Assembly: GCA_949987695.1 (NCBI GenBank) | Contig: OX465288.1 | Location: forward strand, 40,897,104-40,961,103 | Origin: Merzomyia westermanni | Lineage: Eukaryota; Arthropoda; Insecta; Diptera; Tephritidae | Length of the DNA stretch: 64,000 nt | Direction of reading: 5' to 3' | In this document: piece by piece, positions 12,071-23,620 of the stretch | Position numbering within the stretch: position 1 is the stretch's first letter | How the letters are laid out: every line of letters starts with the position of its first letter | Notes under the pieces: generated by a model | The model's database searches: none | What the model saw: only the letters and a program-made list of their open reading frames with translations | Told to the model about the DNA's origin: nothing | Made by a program: the position numbers and the translations under genes

Positions 12071-12580
12071 TTTACTTTAATTTGATTTGATTTGGTTTAA
12101 TCTGATTTGATTTGATTTGATTTTACTTTATTTTATTTTATTTTATTTTATTTTATATTCTATTTTATTCTATTTTATTTTATTTTTTTTATTTTGTCTT
12201 ATTTTATTAAATTTTTTTTTATTATATTCTATTTTATTTTATGAATTTTTTTTTGTTATATTTTTTTTATTATATTTTTTTATTTAATTTTATTTTAATT
12301 TATTTTATTTTATTTTGTTTTATTTAATTTAAATTATTTTAATTTAATTTAATTTAATTTAATTTTATTTTATTTTATTTTATTTTATTTTGTTTTATAT
12401 TATGTTATTTTATTTAATCTAATTTAATTTAATTTAAAATAAATTAAGTTTATTTAGTTTAATTTCATTTTTTTAATTTTATTTTATTCTATTTTGTTTT
12501 ATTTTATTTTATTTTAAATTTTTTAATTTTTTTGTCTATTATATATTATTTTGATTTATATTATTTTATTTTATTTGCCG
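12071..12580. repeat. (TTTTA)n pentamer tract
   Basis: About 500 bp of TTTTA, TTTGA and TTTAA pentamer variants on the plus strand, with near-perfect runs near 12131-12155 and 12361-12395. It is simple-sequence DNA without genes. Confidence 0.9.
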
Positions 12581-13490
12581 AGGAACGACCCTGTTTTGAA
12601 AAGTCTTTTTCAAACCACTTTTCTAATATGTTACGGAACTTTAATCTGGGTAGGCGCGCTATAACCTTATGTATTTGAAAATCAGCTGAATACCAGCTGT
12701 AATTACAAAACAAAATTTGAACTCTATGCTGGTTTGAATTACTTGGAATAAAAAATTATTCTAATAAAAAATAAATTTTTATTCACAAAAAAATTCTCAG
12801 TGTCAAATAATATGTTATTTTTATTTAAGAACATCTTGAATTATGAATGAACGGCCATCGTTTTGAAATATTGAGTGATTATCGAAGTGTTTTTCGTTAT
12901 TCAATAACTTTTCAATAACGAATTAAATTTCAATTATTATTCAATTATTTAGGAATAAATTAAAAAGATATATGTACATTAGACTGGACGAAATAAACGA
13001 TTTTTTTTTTAATTATATTGAGATTATTTTACAGAATAGCGGAAAGAATGGGAGTTACATATTAATTTCTATTGGTTTAACATTGCTTGTAGGAAAACCT
13101 TCTGGGCCGGAGCTTCTTTGTCTCTTCACACAACATGGCCCAGCCAGCGGAGCCTAATCGAACAGTCTGCAATAAAAGAAAGCGAATAAATTGGAAAACG
13201 AAAACTGAAAAAAGCTAACTCAGCAGTTGAGCGGAAATACACGAAATAAGAGATTTGCGCACACCAGGGCTTAACTGATAGCAGAGCTTAGCTTTAAATT
13301 AACAACAATTTCTGCGAAAAGTGTCAAAAAATATGTAAAATCAATAGTTTTAATCTGCGCAAATAAAAACCGCATTTGAAAGCAACAAATCACAATACTT
13401 TTTTTAAGCTTAACGACATGAATTTTACCTATACAGCCACGCCCATTAGCGAAAATTTAATATGTTATTTATTTTTAAATGCCTTTCATG
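12581..13490. other. AT-rich DNA, no feature recognised
   Basis: No coding motif and no family shared with confidence. GAATAAAAAATTATT-type text near 12745 recalls the fold-back arms at 18.3 and 19.1 kb but is too AT-rich to call. Confidence 0.4.
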
Positions 13491-13496
13491 AAATGG

Positions 13497-13800
13497 TTGT
13501 TGTTGTTGTTGTTGTAGCGACTACTTAACCTGTCCAGGGTGTCACCCCCAACCAACATTGTCATCAGGCTCTTCTAACGGAAGTCCAAGAAACCTCGCGG
13601 CTTCAACAGGGGTGGACCAGAGTGAGATTGGAGTTAGAAGAGTGGGCTCGGTTGAGCAGAGGAACAGATGGTTAGTATCGTGGGGAGACACGCCGCATGC
13701 CGGGCAGACATTTGGCATGTCGGGGTTCATGAAATGGTGTATCCGTATGGGTCCAGTGTTTGTAGGTGCTAGAAGAAGAATTAATAACCTAACCAATAAA
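13497..13800 (-). pseudogene. Jockey-like non-LTR retrotransposon 3' end
   Basis: The minus-strand frame gives a cysteine/histidine cluster CPACGVSPHDTNHLFLC followed by PTLLTPISLW and EAARFLGLPLEEPDDN. I recognise this as the conserved C-terminus of jockey-clade ORF2 (endonuclease-reverse transcriptase polyprotein) in flies. Beyond the stop, the minus strand ends in a (CAA)n tail at about 13517-13497, as expected for a 3' end. Only the last ~85 residues remain, so this is a 5'-truncated, dead insertion. A second decayed copy lies at 42.12 kb. The overlapping plus-strand frame (13558-13851) is its shadow. Confidence 0.85.
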
Positions 13801-13894
13801 CTGAAAAAACCGAAACCAAGCCGTAGACGAAAACCAGATTGGTCGATTTAGCCCCACTTTCTGGTTGTTTGATCTCATGCTAGTCCTAATATGT

Positions 13895-14265
13895 ATATTT
13901 CAATTAATTTTTGAGGTAAATTAATTTCGGAATAATTAATCTTAAGGTGCGGAAAAGTATGCAATGCCTGTGGTTACAGGTTCTAAGAGCTAAAGTAAAT
14001 TTTCAGAATTTCTCAAGAGAGCATATGGAAGCTTAAAACTTCACCGGAGGACAAATATTTTGCTGCTTACTTGAGACTTTCATACTAAACCTAAGTTAAT
14101 AATCAGTATTTTGGAGTGGTAGCCAGTTTTCCTTTTTTTCAAAATTTTATTTAAAAAAACGTATACACTAATGAAACTTTTTCCTATACCAACACTTTTC
14201 TGCAAGTTAAAACCTTTAACCGATCTTTATAATAACTAGAGATCGCCCATTGTTGAAACTCAACC
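13895..14265. repeat. Direct duplication, unit B
   Basis: The second unit of the duplication described at 11.68 kb, in the same orientation and about 2.2 kb downstream. It lacks the RGGATATGTCTAATTCTAGG-type piece of unit A and has several small gaps. Confidence 0.75.
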
Positions 14266-14279
14266 ACAAAACTTTATTT

Positions 14280-14475
14280 TGATTTAAATATTTGCTTTCC
14301 ATTTTCCTTGCCTTTCTTTCCTTTTATTGCTGTTGCTTTTCTTGCTTTCATTTTTTCCTTTTATTTGTTTTGGTATGATTTGATTTGATTTCATTTGATT
14401 TTATTTGATTTGATTTTATTTTATTTTATTTTATTTTTATATATTTTTATTATTTAAAAAAAAAATTTTTTTTTG
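14280..14475. repeat. Short pentamer tract after unit B
   Basis: TTTGATTTCATTTGATTTTA-type text becomes (TTTTA)n near 14410-14435, then a T/A run. It is the counterpart of the tract after unit A and suggests the pentamers were part of the duplicated segment. Confidence 0.7.
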
Positions 14476-15289
14476 AGTGTACGGATCATTCATCTTTATT
14501 GTCAATACCGGCATGATCAGACCACTATATCATGAAGGGTATATTTGCCTTTGTGCGCAAACGCGTACAGCACTGTCCTCACTTTTACTCCATTGTGGTT
14601 GCTTTGTAATTGTTTACCATATTTAAATTGCAAATAACATAACTGTATAAACTTGAAACCACAAAACCAATTAAATAAATAGTAAATACCATAAATAAAG
14701 CATACAATTAGGCGCTACAAATGTGTTTATAACCAACACCCTTATGCTATTCATGGCCATGGTAATGGTGTACGTATGAGTTATTATCGTTGTAAATAAG
14801 TTTAGGCGACGTTTCAATTATTTAAATTTTTTTTGTGCATACATTTTACAGGAAATGTTTGCATAATTGTTTGCATATTTGTTTTCGATCAAGTCTAATT
14901 GTAGACATTCGCTATTGTGGTGCGAGGTTGCATGTAAAACATATTAAATTTATTTAAACTAATTTTTAATTAATCACTTGCAATTGTATACCACTTGAAT
15001 TTAAATGAAAATAGCAATATTCATTCATGCCAGCGTAATAATTAATTTTCGAAAGCCATTTGTTCTGTTTGGCTTTGATAACAAAGCTTTCAGAAATTTA
15101 CTTTATTAGCAGCATTTTAGGCGCTGTCAACTGTGATGTACTAACTGTTTTGTTGCACATTAATTATTAAATCCTGTTAAAATTTTATCTGATTTGTGTG
15201 TTTAACTTAACCGAGCAGAACATGCCCCGACGCTGCTTTATTCTGATAGGAGAGAACAAAATGATATCAGGAACCGAAAAGCTTTAGAA
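14476..15289. other. AT-rich DNA, no feature recognised
   Basis: No coding motif, inverted end or phrase shared with the rest of the window was found. Confidence 0.45.
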
Positions 15290-16375
15290 AATCGAAGGTA
15301 AAACAAAATAAAATAAGTGCTGAAAAACAAACCGAATATCGGAGCGGAAACACTTTGGCCAATCAAAGCTGAAGTTGACACGAAACTAGTATCGAAATCG
15401 AAAATCATTGGAAGACACCGAAACCGGAGCGAAACTAAAATAAATTTTTAAGAACGAAACAAGAACCAGAGCGCCAAAAGTTTGAACATCCGAAAATGGA
15501 ACAAAATAAAAATAAATGAAATGAAGAAAAAAACGAAAACCAACCCCGAATCTTTTTGAAAACCGTACCTTGAAACGAAACTGAGAAAAATCAAAACCAG
15601 AACCGCCCAAAAGGGAGCGAAACTGAAAGAAAATATTGAGGACCAAAACGAAAAAAAAGAATACCAAAGTACTGATATAGATTTGGCAGAACAAAATTAA
15701 AATCGGAACACTTTTCAAAACAAACACCGGCACGAACTTAATCTAAATGTTGAGGAAAGCGAAAATAAAATCAGAACCCCCACCTCAACTGAAATATAAT
15801 TTGAAAAACTAAATGGAAACCAAAACAGAAACGCTTTAGATGGCCTAAACTAGAACGAAGCTGAAATAAATTCTGGGAAACGAAACAAAACTCAAATAAA
15901 GTTTTTAGAACGGAACGAAAATCGAAGGCGAAACACTTTGGCAAACCGAAACAAAACTTAATTCAATTTTAAAGAACAAAACGAATGGAACGAATCTAGC
16001 AGACAATTGTGAAAAACAAGATGAAACCCAAAACGAAACTGAAATAGATTTTGAATAACTTAATGCAAGGAACGGAACTGACAGAAAATGTCGAATAAAA
16101 AATTAGAACCGGAGACCAAAAGACTCTATTTGAAATATATTTTGGACCACATCCGAAACACTTTTCAAAGAAGAAATCAAACGCAGTTGAAATAAATGTT
16201 AAAGAATGAAATTACAACCGAAAGATTATCGAAAGCCGAAACCAGCACGAAACTGAGTCAAACTTTTATTAGAAAACGAGATTAAAACGAAGCTGAATCA
16301 AATTTTAAAGAACAAACAAATTTTGAGTGTAAGCCGGAACTGAAACACTTTCTAAACCTGAAAACGGAACGTTTT
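15290..16375. repeat. Degenerate GAAACTGAAAT minisatellite
   Basis: Variants of GAAACTGAAATAAATTTT followed by AAAGAACGAAAC recur at roughly 30-75 bp intervals, for example near 15434, 15620, 15787, 15855, 15889, 15953, 16036, 16181, 16248 and 16280, often with CGGAACACTTT between them. The strand is strongly purine-rich. The 115-codon minus frame at 15386-15733 is F/V-rich because of this bias and is not a gene. Confidence 0.75.
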
Positions 16376-16544
16376 TCGTTTCATATATTTATTAGCGCTA
16401 GGTTTTGAGTTGTACAAAGTTTGGGATAAGGATTTTGGTCGAAGAAGTTTCTTTAAAACCTGCACTATAAAAGCCGCACTCTTCTAATTGGAAATCGGTC
16501 CGTATTAAATTAGGGCGGTATTTCGCTTCTTCCTACATCCTTCA

Positions 16545-16912
16545 CACGGCGGCCGCCGTGGTGTGAAGGTAGTGTTGCCGGCCTACCACACCGAAGGTCC
16601 ATGGTTCGAGCCCTGGTACAGGTAACATCAAAAGTGATTTGAAAAAAAGTTTTTCAAAACGGGGTCGCCCCTCGGCAGTGGTTTGGCACACTCTCCGAGT
16701 GTATTTCTGCCATGACAGGCTTCTCAGCAAAAATTCGTCTCCTTTGTAGATGCCGTTCGGAGTCGGCAAAAAACTGTAGGTCCCACCAATTTGTAGGGAA
16801 AATTCAAATCGGCACACCACAAATTGGAAGAGAAGCTTGGCGCAAAAATCTCTTAGGAGGTTTATGATGATATACCTGTTGTATATCGCGCCATAGAGAG
16901 AGAGAGAGGATA
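16545..16912 (+). repeat. tRNA-like SINE, family 1, nearly complete
   Basis: The head carries an A-box-like GAAGGTAGTGTTGCCGG stretch and a B box, GGTTCGAGCCCTGG, at the usual tRNA spacing. The body (CGGAGTGTATTTCTGCC-like text, then GATGCCGTTCGGAGTCGGCA) and the end, GTTGTATATCGCGCCATAG, run into a (GA)n tail at about 16897-16910. Other copies: 9276-9408, 28368-28598 and 43473-44177 (all minus), and a fragment near 58387. Pol III transcription is implied by the boxes, not shown. The head starts in a perfect 16-bp GC palindrome at 16545-16560. The 92-codon minus frame at 16542-16820 is the SINE read backwards. Confidence 0.85.
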
Positions 16913-18270
16913 TGCAGAGGAAACAGCAAACAAAGAGGAGAAATAAAAAGAGGAAATGGAAAATAACGAGAGAGAAAAACTGGGGAGTGAGGAAGCAGAT
17001 GGTGAGAGGGGGGAAGAAAAATACGAAGCTTTAGATCCGGAGGATTAACCTTTTTTGGGGAGGCAAATATGCTCGAACTAACTTTTATCAAAAAATTCAT
17101 AGGTAGTTTAAGCAACGGCAGCATTTCGTTACACATTTATTTAGTTAAATTTTGGGGCCACGCACACATAGTAATTTGAAGCAAAAAATATAAAATTTCA
17201 ATTAAAGTGAGCCCTTCGAGCTATTCAAAAACATGTGCTAAATGCAGCTACTTCAACCAAACTCACTTGTTCTAGGTATGTTCGTATGTATGCAGTTCTC
17301 TACCTGGATACTTCATGCTGAAGAATATTTTTTCTATTAATTTTTTGAACGAAATTGGCTGTTGGGCTTAAAAGTCAATCATAGCTTCAACAGCTGTTCT
17401 GAAATTTAATTTCCTGAAAATTACTCTTTTTGCAATTTAAATCTTAATATATTTTCCTTCCATCAACTAAACACTTAAAAGGTGATAGCAGCCTGACACA
17501 CGGGTATACAAATGTATAACTAAATGTGTGCACTTTTGTTTAGAAACTGAAAATGCTACTTATAATAAATCACATGAGTGTGCTAAATATTTGGTATTCA
17601 TTTCATTTAGAATAAAAGATTGAGATTCGTCGGTTTGAAATCAACAATTTTTCTAATATATTCAATAAAAACTACGGATTACTTGTCTTTTGAATGCCTA
17701 TCTTCTGCATTTTTTATAACTAATGGAGATGTGATAAATAAAATATGTAAGGTTACCTTTATGGAATCGTATCAAGAACAATCACCCTTATTTCCTTAGA
17801 AATTGAAATAGTCTTACTGGATTTAGATTTTGAAACTGATAGAAGCTAAAATTCATGACGACTACTTCATTGTTTTAGATGGAGAAGAAAATAAAGAGAG
17901 AGGTGAAAAACGAAAGCGAAACTGTAAAGGAAATGAAAAGAATTTTGAGAGGAGTGAGGAGACGGAACAATGTTTTTCATATAGCTGCCTGGTCTGCACT
18001 TAGAACAATATATTTGAAGTTGTCGGAAGAGAAAGCGCTAGTCCTGAATAAGTTCTTTCCTATTGGGTGCATTTCGACGGCTGGTGGAATTATAACTGCA
18101 TTTCAAAATATTTTTGTAGAATGACCCATTTCAGATTTGTTTTAAGAAATGGCTTTTCTTATCTTTGAATGTATGGTATTTTATTTGAAATTCTAAAATA
18201 GAGCGTTAATGAAAAATTTCTGACATAGATCATGCTTCAAATAAATTCTGATATAGGGTGCTTTTCAGAC
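16913..18270. other. Mostly unassigned AT-rich DNA
   Basis: A purine-rich stretch (16.92-17.05 kb) follows the SINE tail. The plus frame at 17879-18124 (81 codons, basic N-terminus) has no recognisable family and no supporting context. Nothing else is seen. Confidence 0.4.
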
Positions 18271-18326
18271 AGGGTTGGGTCACTTTGAATAAAAAACTTC
18301 TCAAATAAAAAATAAAAAGTTTGAAT

Positions 18327-19125
18327 GATGAGTGAAATATAATTGGTTATCCAAAAAATTTGGAATAAAAAATTGTATTTCAATTTTTATTCAAGCTTTT
18401 GAAAATGAAAAATAACACATCGAGATACGTCAAAGTTATACCCATATGTGCATATAGACATAATGCGTGTTTGTGAAAATTCGTTTGGTTATTTCTGTAT
18501 AGATTGAGATCCACTGAGTTTATTTGATTCAATTTCGGGATAATTTCTGCACAAAATAAGGCTACTTACAGACTACTTAGTGGTTTTAAGGGTGATTTCA
18601 AGCAAGCTTTAGGATAATTTTGGCATTTTTTAATCACCATTTCGTAATTGATTGATGGATTATATTAAGACTTTTTTGGGTCCATATTTGAACTATTTTA
18701 GGGATCTCTGTGGGACTTTTTCAGAGAAATTACTCCAAAAAAGTTTCGTAATGATTCCAAAATAGTCCCGAAAATAACACCGAAATGACCCAGTAAAGCA
18801 CACAACACAATTCAGGATATGCCCCGAAATTACCCTGAAAAAGTCAGAAAATGGTTCCTAAACCTATCCCGAAAACACCGAAGGAACCCCGCCAAAAGCC
18901 TTATTTTGTACACCAATGGTCCCGAACTTGCATCCAATCAACTCAGTGAATCTCAATTTATACAAAAAAAACCGAAAAAATCTTTATAAATGCACATTAT
19001 GTCTATGCACATATGGGTATAATTTTGCTGTATCTCGATGTGTTATTTTTCATTTTCAAAAGCTTGAATAAAAATGGAAATTTTATTTTTTATTCAAAAT
19101 TTTTTGAATAACTCACTCGTCTCTC
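18327..19125. mobile_element. Fold-back element with ~200-bp inverted arms
   Basis: The left arm (18327-18525) and right arm (18925-19125) are inverted repeats. Landmarks present in the left arm and, as reverse complement, in the right arm include TTATTCAAGCTTTTGAAAAT, GAAAAATAACACATCGAGAT, TATACCCATATGTGCATA and GAGATCCACTGAGTT. The interior is a mirrored minisatellite: TTTAGGRATNATTTTGG-like text to about 18720, then CCAAAATAGTCCCGAAAATA-like text, as if the interior also folds back. No coding capacity. Related pieces lie at 25.9-26.9 and 61.9-62.3 kb. Confidence 0.75.
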
Positions 19126-19538
19126 AAATTTTTGAAAACGCCCATTTCTGTTTTCAGAAATGTTTTAAAAATTATGAACTTACACTCATCCGTCGATTTG
19201 AAAGTCCTCATTTAAATAAATTTCTTTGACTTACAAGCCACTTAAAAATTTAGAATGAAAGTGCGTTAGAAAATAATCACCGGTGCTTATCGCTTAGATT
19301 ACGAGCCAGACAGAAATTCTCACTAAGTTTGCTCGTGGTTTTCCTCAAATCCGCAACTTTTAGCTGTCTGCTTCTTTCGACCAAATATTTTCAATTCAAC
19401 GAAACTGCTTTCACTTAATTTTAATTATGACATAGTACCTCTCTCAGTAAAACAATTACTATCAGCTCAGATATTAGATATGACTGCCACTATCGGCATC
19501 CATACGCAATCACTAACGCGAACTCTATTGCTATTACT
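19126..19538. other. No feature recognised
   Basis: Ordinary AT-rich sequence between the fold-back element and the hexamer array. The minus-strand S/D-repeat frame that ends in this stretch originates in the array. Confidence 0.45.
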
Positions 19539-20195
19539 GTGACTCACCCTATCCCTTTCCCTCTGTCCATCACCATTACTATCCCTCTCACTATCACTAT
19601 CAGCATCATTATCATCATCACTGTCACTATCACTATAACTATCACTATCACTATAGGTATCACTATCAACATCACTATCACTATCACAATCACTATCACT
19701 AGCATCATCACTGTCACTAGCACTATAAGCATCATTATCACTACCACTATCACGTTCACTATCACTATCACTATTAACATCACTGTCACTGTCACTATGA
19801 CTAGCATTATCACTATCACTATCACTCACTGTCATTATCACTATCACTACACTATCACTATAACTATCAATATCACTATCACTATCACTATCACTATAGG
19901 TATCACTATCACCATCACTATCATCATCACTGTCACTATCACGTTCACTATCACTATTACTATCACTAAAACTATCACTATCACTATAATTATCACTATC
20001 ACTATCACTATTAATATCACTGTCACTGTCACTATCACTAGCATTATCACTATCACTCACTGTCACTATCACTACACTATCACTATCACCATCACTCACT
20101 ATGGCGCGATATACACTAACACTATGCCTATCACTATCAGAATCAGTACCAGTTTCAGGATCACTATCACTAGCACTATCACTATCATTACTTAA
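19539..20195. repeat. Imperfect hexanucleotide array (CTATCA)n
   Basis: About 650 bp of CACTAT hexamer variants (CTGTCA, CTAGCA, CATCAC, CGTTCA). A larger duplication is visible: CTATAGGTATCACTATCA occurs at 19651 and 19894, and CTATTAACATCACTGTCACT at 19771 recurs at 20008 with one change, so the higher-order spacing is about 237-243 bp. Because 6 is a multiple of 3, long frames stay open on both strands, giving S/D, I/T and V/I dipeptide repeats of up to 218 codons. I see no promoter, splice or sequence variation pattern that suggests coding. Confidence 0.9.
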
Positions 20196-21322
20196 CCTAT
20201 TTAAGAAACCAATAAAAAAAAACTCCTAAAAAATGCGAAGTATGTTTAAATTAGAACAGTCGTTCTCGTTAACACAAATTCTCCTAGGCAGGTCTCTTTA
20301 TTGGCAGTTCTGTATGGACCATGAACTCGTTATTAATTAATCTCTAGTTAACTCAACACACTTAGCAGTGTAGTCTTAAATTAAACTAAAACAACTTGCT
20401 TTGCAATTTAGAAACTCATTTCAGTTCATTTTTCATTTCATTTTATTTTTCACTTTCTTATTTGACTTTATTTGTCGGAATCATGTGGGACTTGGAGGTG
20501 CGTCCAATTTGCAATTGGTGCTCTCGGGCGAGCTGGATGTCATCAACTTCTAACAGCTGCCCTTCGTTATTGATATGATGACCTTATTAATTTTAATTGC
20601 AACCTTTGATGCTTGATTGGCATAAAAAATTAACATAGATATGTAGGTACTTAGCTATGCTTGTTTTCCAATTTTTTACCTCCCCTTGGTCATCATAATT
20701 ATGGCACCACTGTATGACTTCCATAATTGTGATTGCGATTGCTTTTACAGCTTGCTGACACCTTCAATCTCAGCAGCTTCTTACAACCTGCCGTTCACAT
20801 TTACTTTCATTTATAATTTGTCACTTTTAATTTCGTCGCGCACTTTAAGCCACAATCTTACGTTCTCTGCCCACTTTGTATCTTGAGCTATATTCTTCTG
20901 AATATTACCTTCATTATTCTGGCACTTGATTGCAAGTAGCCATTGTTGTTGATTTTACTATTTGTTAATGGAATATGGCTGTATCCGTTAGCTGTTGCTG
21001 CACACAGAAATGTGTCCAGAGTGGTGGTGTAGTTGTACGCCACCCAAAGTGACAGCTTGAAAGCCAGTCGCTTACCGCCTCATCGATTTTCTTGGCGCTT
21101 CAACAGCCAGTTGCAGCACACAATTCTTCTGTTGGCTACTCATTGTTGTCGCGTTGTTGTCATCATCATCGTGCACATTAATGAATGTTGCACCACGCGC
21201 GCTGCATCAATGAAATTGTCCCCACGGCTATGTAGCTGAATGGCTTAGTGCAAAACCGCGCCAAACACCAACAATTCGGCACAGCTGTGTGCGTGTGATA
21301 TCTCGCTTACTTTGCTTCACTT
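20196..21322. other. Unassigned, less repetitive DNA
   Basis: This is one of the few stretches with no phrase repeated elsewhere in the window. Short plus frames (20396-20578, 20686-20886, 21033-21239) show no conserved motif. It could be single-copy host DNA, such as intron or intergenic sequence. Confidence 0.35.
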
Positions 21323-21675
21323 CCCTGCAAAAAATGCGATTCGACTAAAATGAATCCCGGATGAATCACAAAGGAGCATGTGACCAATGCCAGTTTTGGT
21401 CTCTTTGTATGCGTTGAAGTGCTCCCTTTTGTTTGAGCATGTCCTATGAAGAGACTAGTTGGTCTCTTTTATGCCTGAAAGGGTAATGTCGGATAGGTCC
21501 CCTTTGTTCTCCTATGGGTTCGGTCGAACAAGTTTACTTTGAACACCTATTAGTAGGCTAATGAAATTATAATATATGCCTATAAGGGAATAGTTGGGAT
21601 CAATTGTAGCCCACTGTAGACGAAAGGTATTGATCGCGGATCACTCTCTTTAGAGAGCAGTCGTACGTTTTTGGC
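21323..21675. mobile_element. MITE with CCCTGC inverted ends, copy 2
   Basis: An opposite-orientation copy of the element at 11075-11387. It begins CCCTGCAAAAAATGCGATT and contains GAGACTAGTTGGTCTC, CCTATGGGTTCGGTCG and GGGATCAATTGTAGCCCACT, ending in a degraded GTCGTACGTTTTTGG. It keeps the GGGAATAGTTGGGATC piece absent from copy 1. Confidence 0.8.
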
Positions 21676-22659
21676 TTATTGCTGTTACAAGTTCATAGGC
21701 GCATCGCGACCACAGCATTGTTACTTCATTCCTTGCATTCATTTCATGTTCTTGTCGTCGTTATTATAGTTATCGTATTTAAGCCAAGTATTCTCATCAT
21801 CATTACCGCCATCGTGGTAGAAATTTGCTTCGCTTTTATTATCGGTGATGTGTGTACGCGTGTCGTTCCTGTCAGCGCCGTTATTATTCTGATGACTTTA
21901 TTTGAAGTATGAGAGCCCTGCGGACAAATTATGGTTGTGCTGTTTTGTGTAATTTTTAAGCGTGCTGGTTTTCAATTAAAATAAAGTTTGGTTTTGCAAA
22001 AATTTTCGTTTTTTAATTAGAATGTCAGACATAGTCTGGCTTGTATTTGTGGCTAGTGGCTTGAAAAAATGATGTACAAAATTAGGACTGAAGTTAGATT
22101 GGTCTTTGCGTGATATTTCACTTCGAGGACATCATATGATATCACATAAAGAAATCACATTTTCATCATCATTATAAACATAATTCTCTGTGGTTAAGAT
22201 AATTCTCTAAATGCAATTTGCATTTCTTATTATTTAATAAATTTTAAATAGAGTTGTTTAAATACTTTGCATTGTACAACAACAACAACGCCAATAAATA
22301 GCCTACATCGCTCAGCTCCACTTCTAAAGATTTATCATTGATATAAATATGCTTTGATATCAGTTTTTCTTAAGCCTTTTGCCTTTTTTATTGTGTTTCA
22401 TTAATATTAATGTTAGTATTTATTTCATATATTAATCGATATTTTGTTGTTTTTTGTAGGTATGTAAATCGAAATATGTTTCTATAAAAACTAAACTTAT
22501 GGTGTGTAGCAACTTAATTTACCTAAGCGATGAAAGAGGATGAAAATAAGCGATGAAAGGAGATGAAAATAAGGTATGTGGTATGAATACTGAAGCTATC
22601 TGATACAAAATGTTGACAAGACTAAGTTTTTACAAAGTGGGTAGGATTTTTATTCGACA
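21676..22659. other. No feature recognised
   Basis: Frames at 21679-21912 are hydrophobic and unsupported. AAGCGATGAAAG/AGGATGAAAATAAG is duplicated in tandem near 22525-22575, next to the purine-rich block that follows. Confidence 0.4.
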
Positions 22660-23620
22660 TCTTAATCGGTCATGTGAAAGAAAAAGCGTAAGGGGAAGGA
22701 AAATAAATACTCAAAGGGAAGGGCTAAGGAAAGAGGCAATAAAAATATTTTAATAAACTTATATAAAAGCACGGGAAGGGCGGAGAAGAGGAAAGCCAAT
22801 ACGGGAAACATTGAGAGCGGAAGCGGAACGTAAGGGTTGAAGCAGAGAAATGAAGAGGTATTAAAAGAGAAATAAACGCAAAGGTGGATAGAAATGGAGA
22901 TATAACGGAAATTTAGATGGCTGAAGATGGAGATATTGAGGAGATGGGATCAAGATGGAAATTCAGATGGAGACGAATATAGAGTAGAGATGGCAATGAT
23001 GATGGTGATGGTGACGGTAATGATGATGATGATGGTGATGGTGATGGTAATGGTGATTTTGATGGTGATAGTGATGGCAATGGTGACTTTGATGGTGATA
23101 GTGATTGTGATGGTAATGGTGATGGTGATGGTAATGGTGATTTTGATGGCAATGGTGATGGTGATGGTAATGATGATGATGATAGTGATGGTGATGGTGA
23201 TGGTAATGGTGATGATGATGGTGATTGTAATGATGATGGTGATGGAGTTGGATATAATGAAGGAGATGTAGACAGAGATAGAGATGAAAATTGAGACCGA
23301 GATGGAAATTTAAGTTTAGACGTGAGTGAAGTTGGATATGGAGATGAAAATGGGAATGAAAGTTAATGGAGATGGAGATTGAGATGGATATGGAAGTAGA
23401 TACCTAAATGGAGACGTGAATGGATTTCGAAGAAAAGGAAGAAAGCATGGGAGAGAAAGATGCACAGAGATGCTTTCGAAGAGATGGATCATAACAGGGA
23501 TATGGTTAAGAGCCTATAGAAAGAGAGAGGGAGTGGGATGGGAAGAAAAAAGCAGGTATATAAAGAGAGGTTGATGAATGTCGAGGAAGAGGGAAAACAG
23601 GGAAAAAGCGTAAAGGTTTT
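22660..23620. repeat. Purine-rich block with (GGTGAT)n hexamer array
   Basis: The core at about 22985-23250 is an imperfect hexamer array (GGTGAT, GGTAAT, GATGAT, GATAGT). A 30-bp unit beginning GGTAATGGTGATTTTGATGG occurs at about 23046, again in near-identical form at about 23076, and in part near 23130. The flanks (AGATGGAGATGAAAATGGG-type, GGAAGAAAGCATGGGAGAG) are nearly all purine on the plus strand. The open frames (22927-23271 plus, M/V-rich; 22913-23152 minus, S/P-rich) are repeat artefacts. Confidence 0.85.

Noticed and set aside
12071..12580. Possible AT-hook or matrix-attachment region
   Set aside because: Pentamer tracts can behave this way, but nothing in the sequence separates that from plain simple repeats.
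16542..16820. 92-codon minus frame with a protein-like sequence
   Set aside because: It is the SINE family 1 read on the reverse strand; the same frame pieces recur wherever the SINE occurs.
17879..18124. 81-codon plus frame with a basic N-terminus
   Set aside because: No recognisable domain and no supporting promoter, splice or repeat context.
19467..20195. Long S/D-repeat (210 codons, minus) and I/T-repeat (218 codons, plus) open frames
   Set aside because: Open in several frames on both strands because the DNA is a hexamer array; the dipeptide pattern follows from the 6-bp period, with no non-repeat domain of substance.
22913..23271. S/P-rich minus frame and M/V-rich plus frame
   Set aside because: Artefacts of the GGTGAT array.
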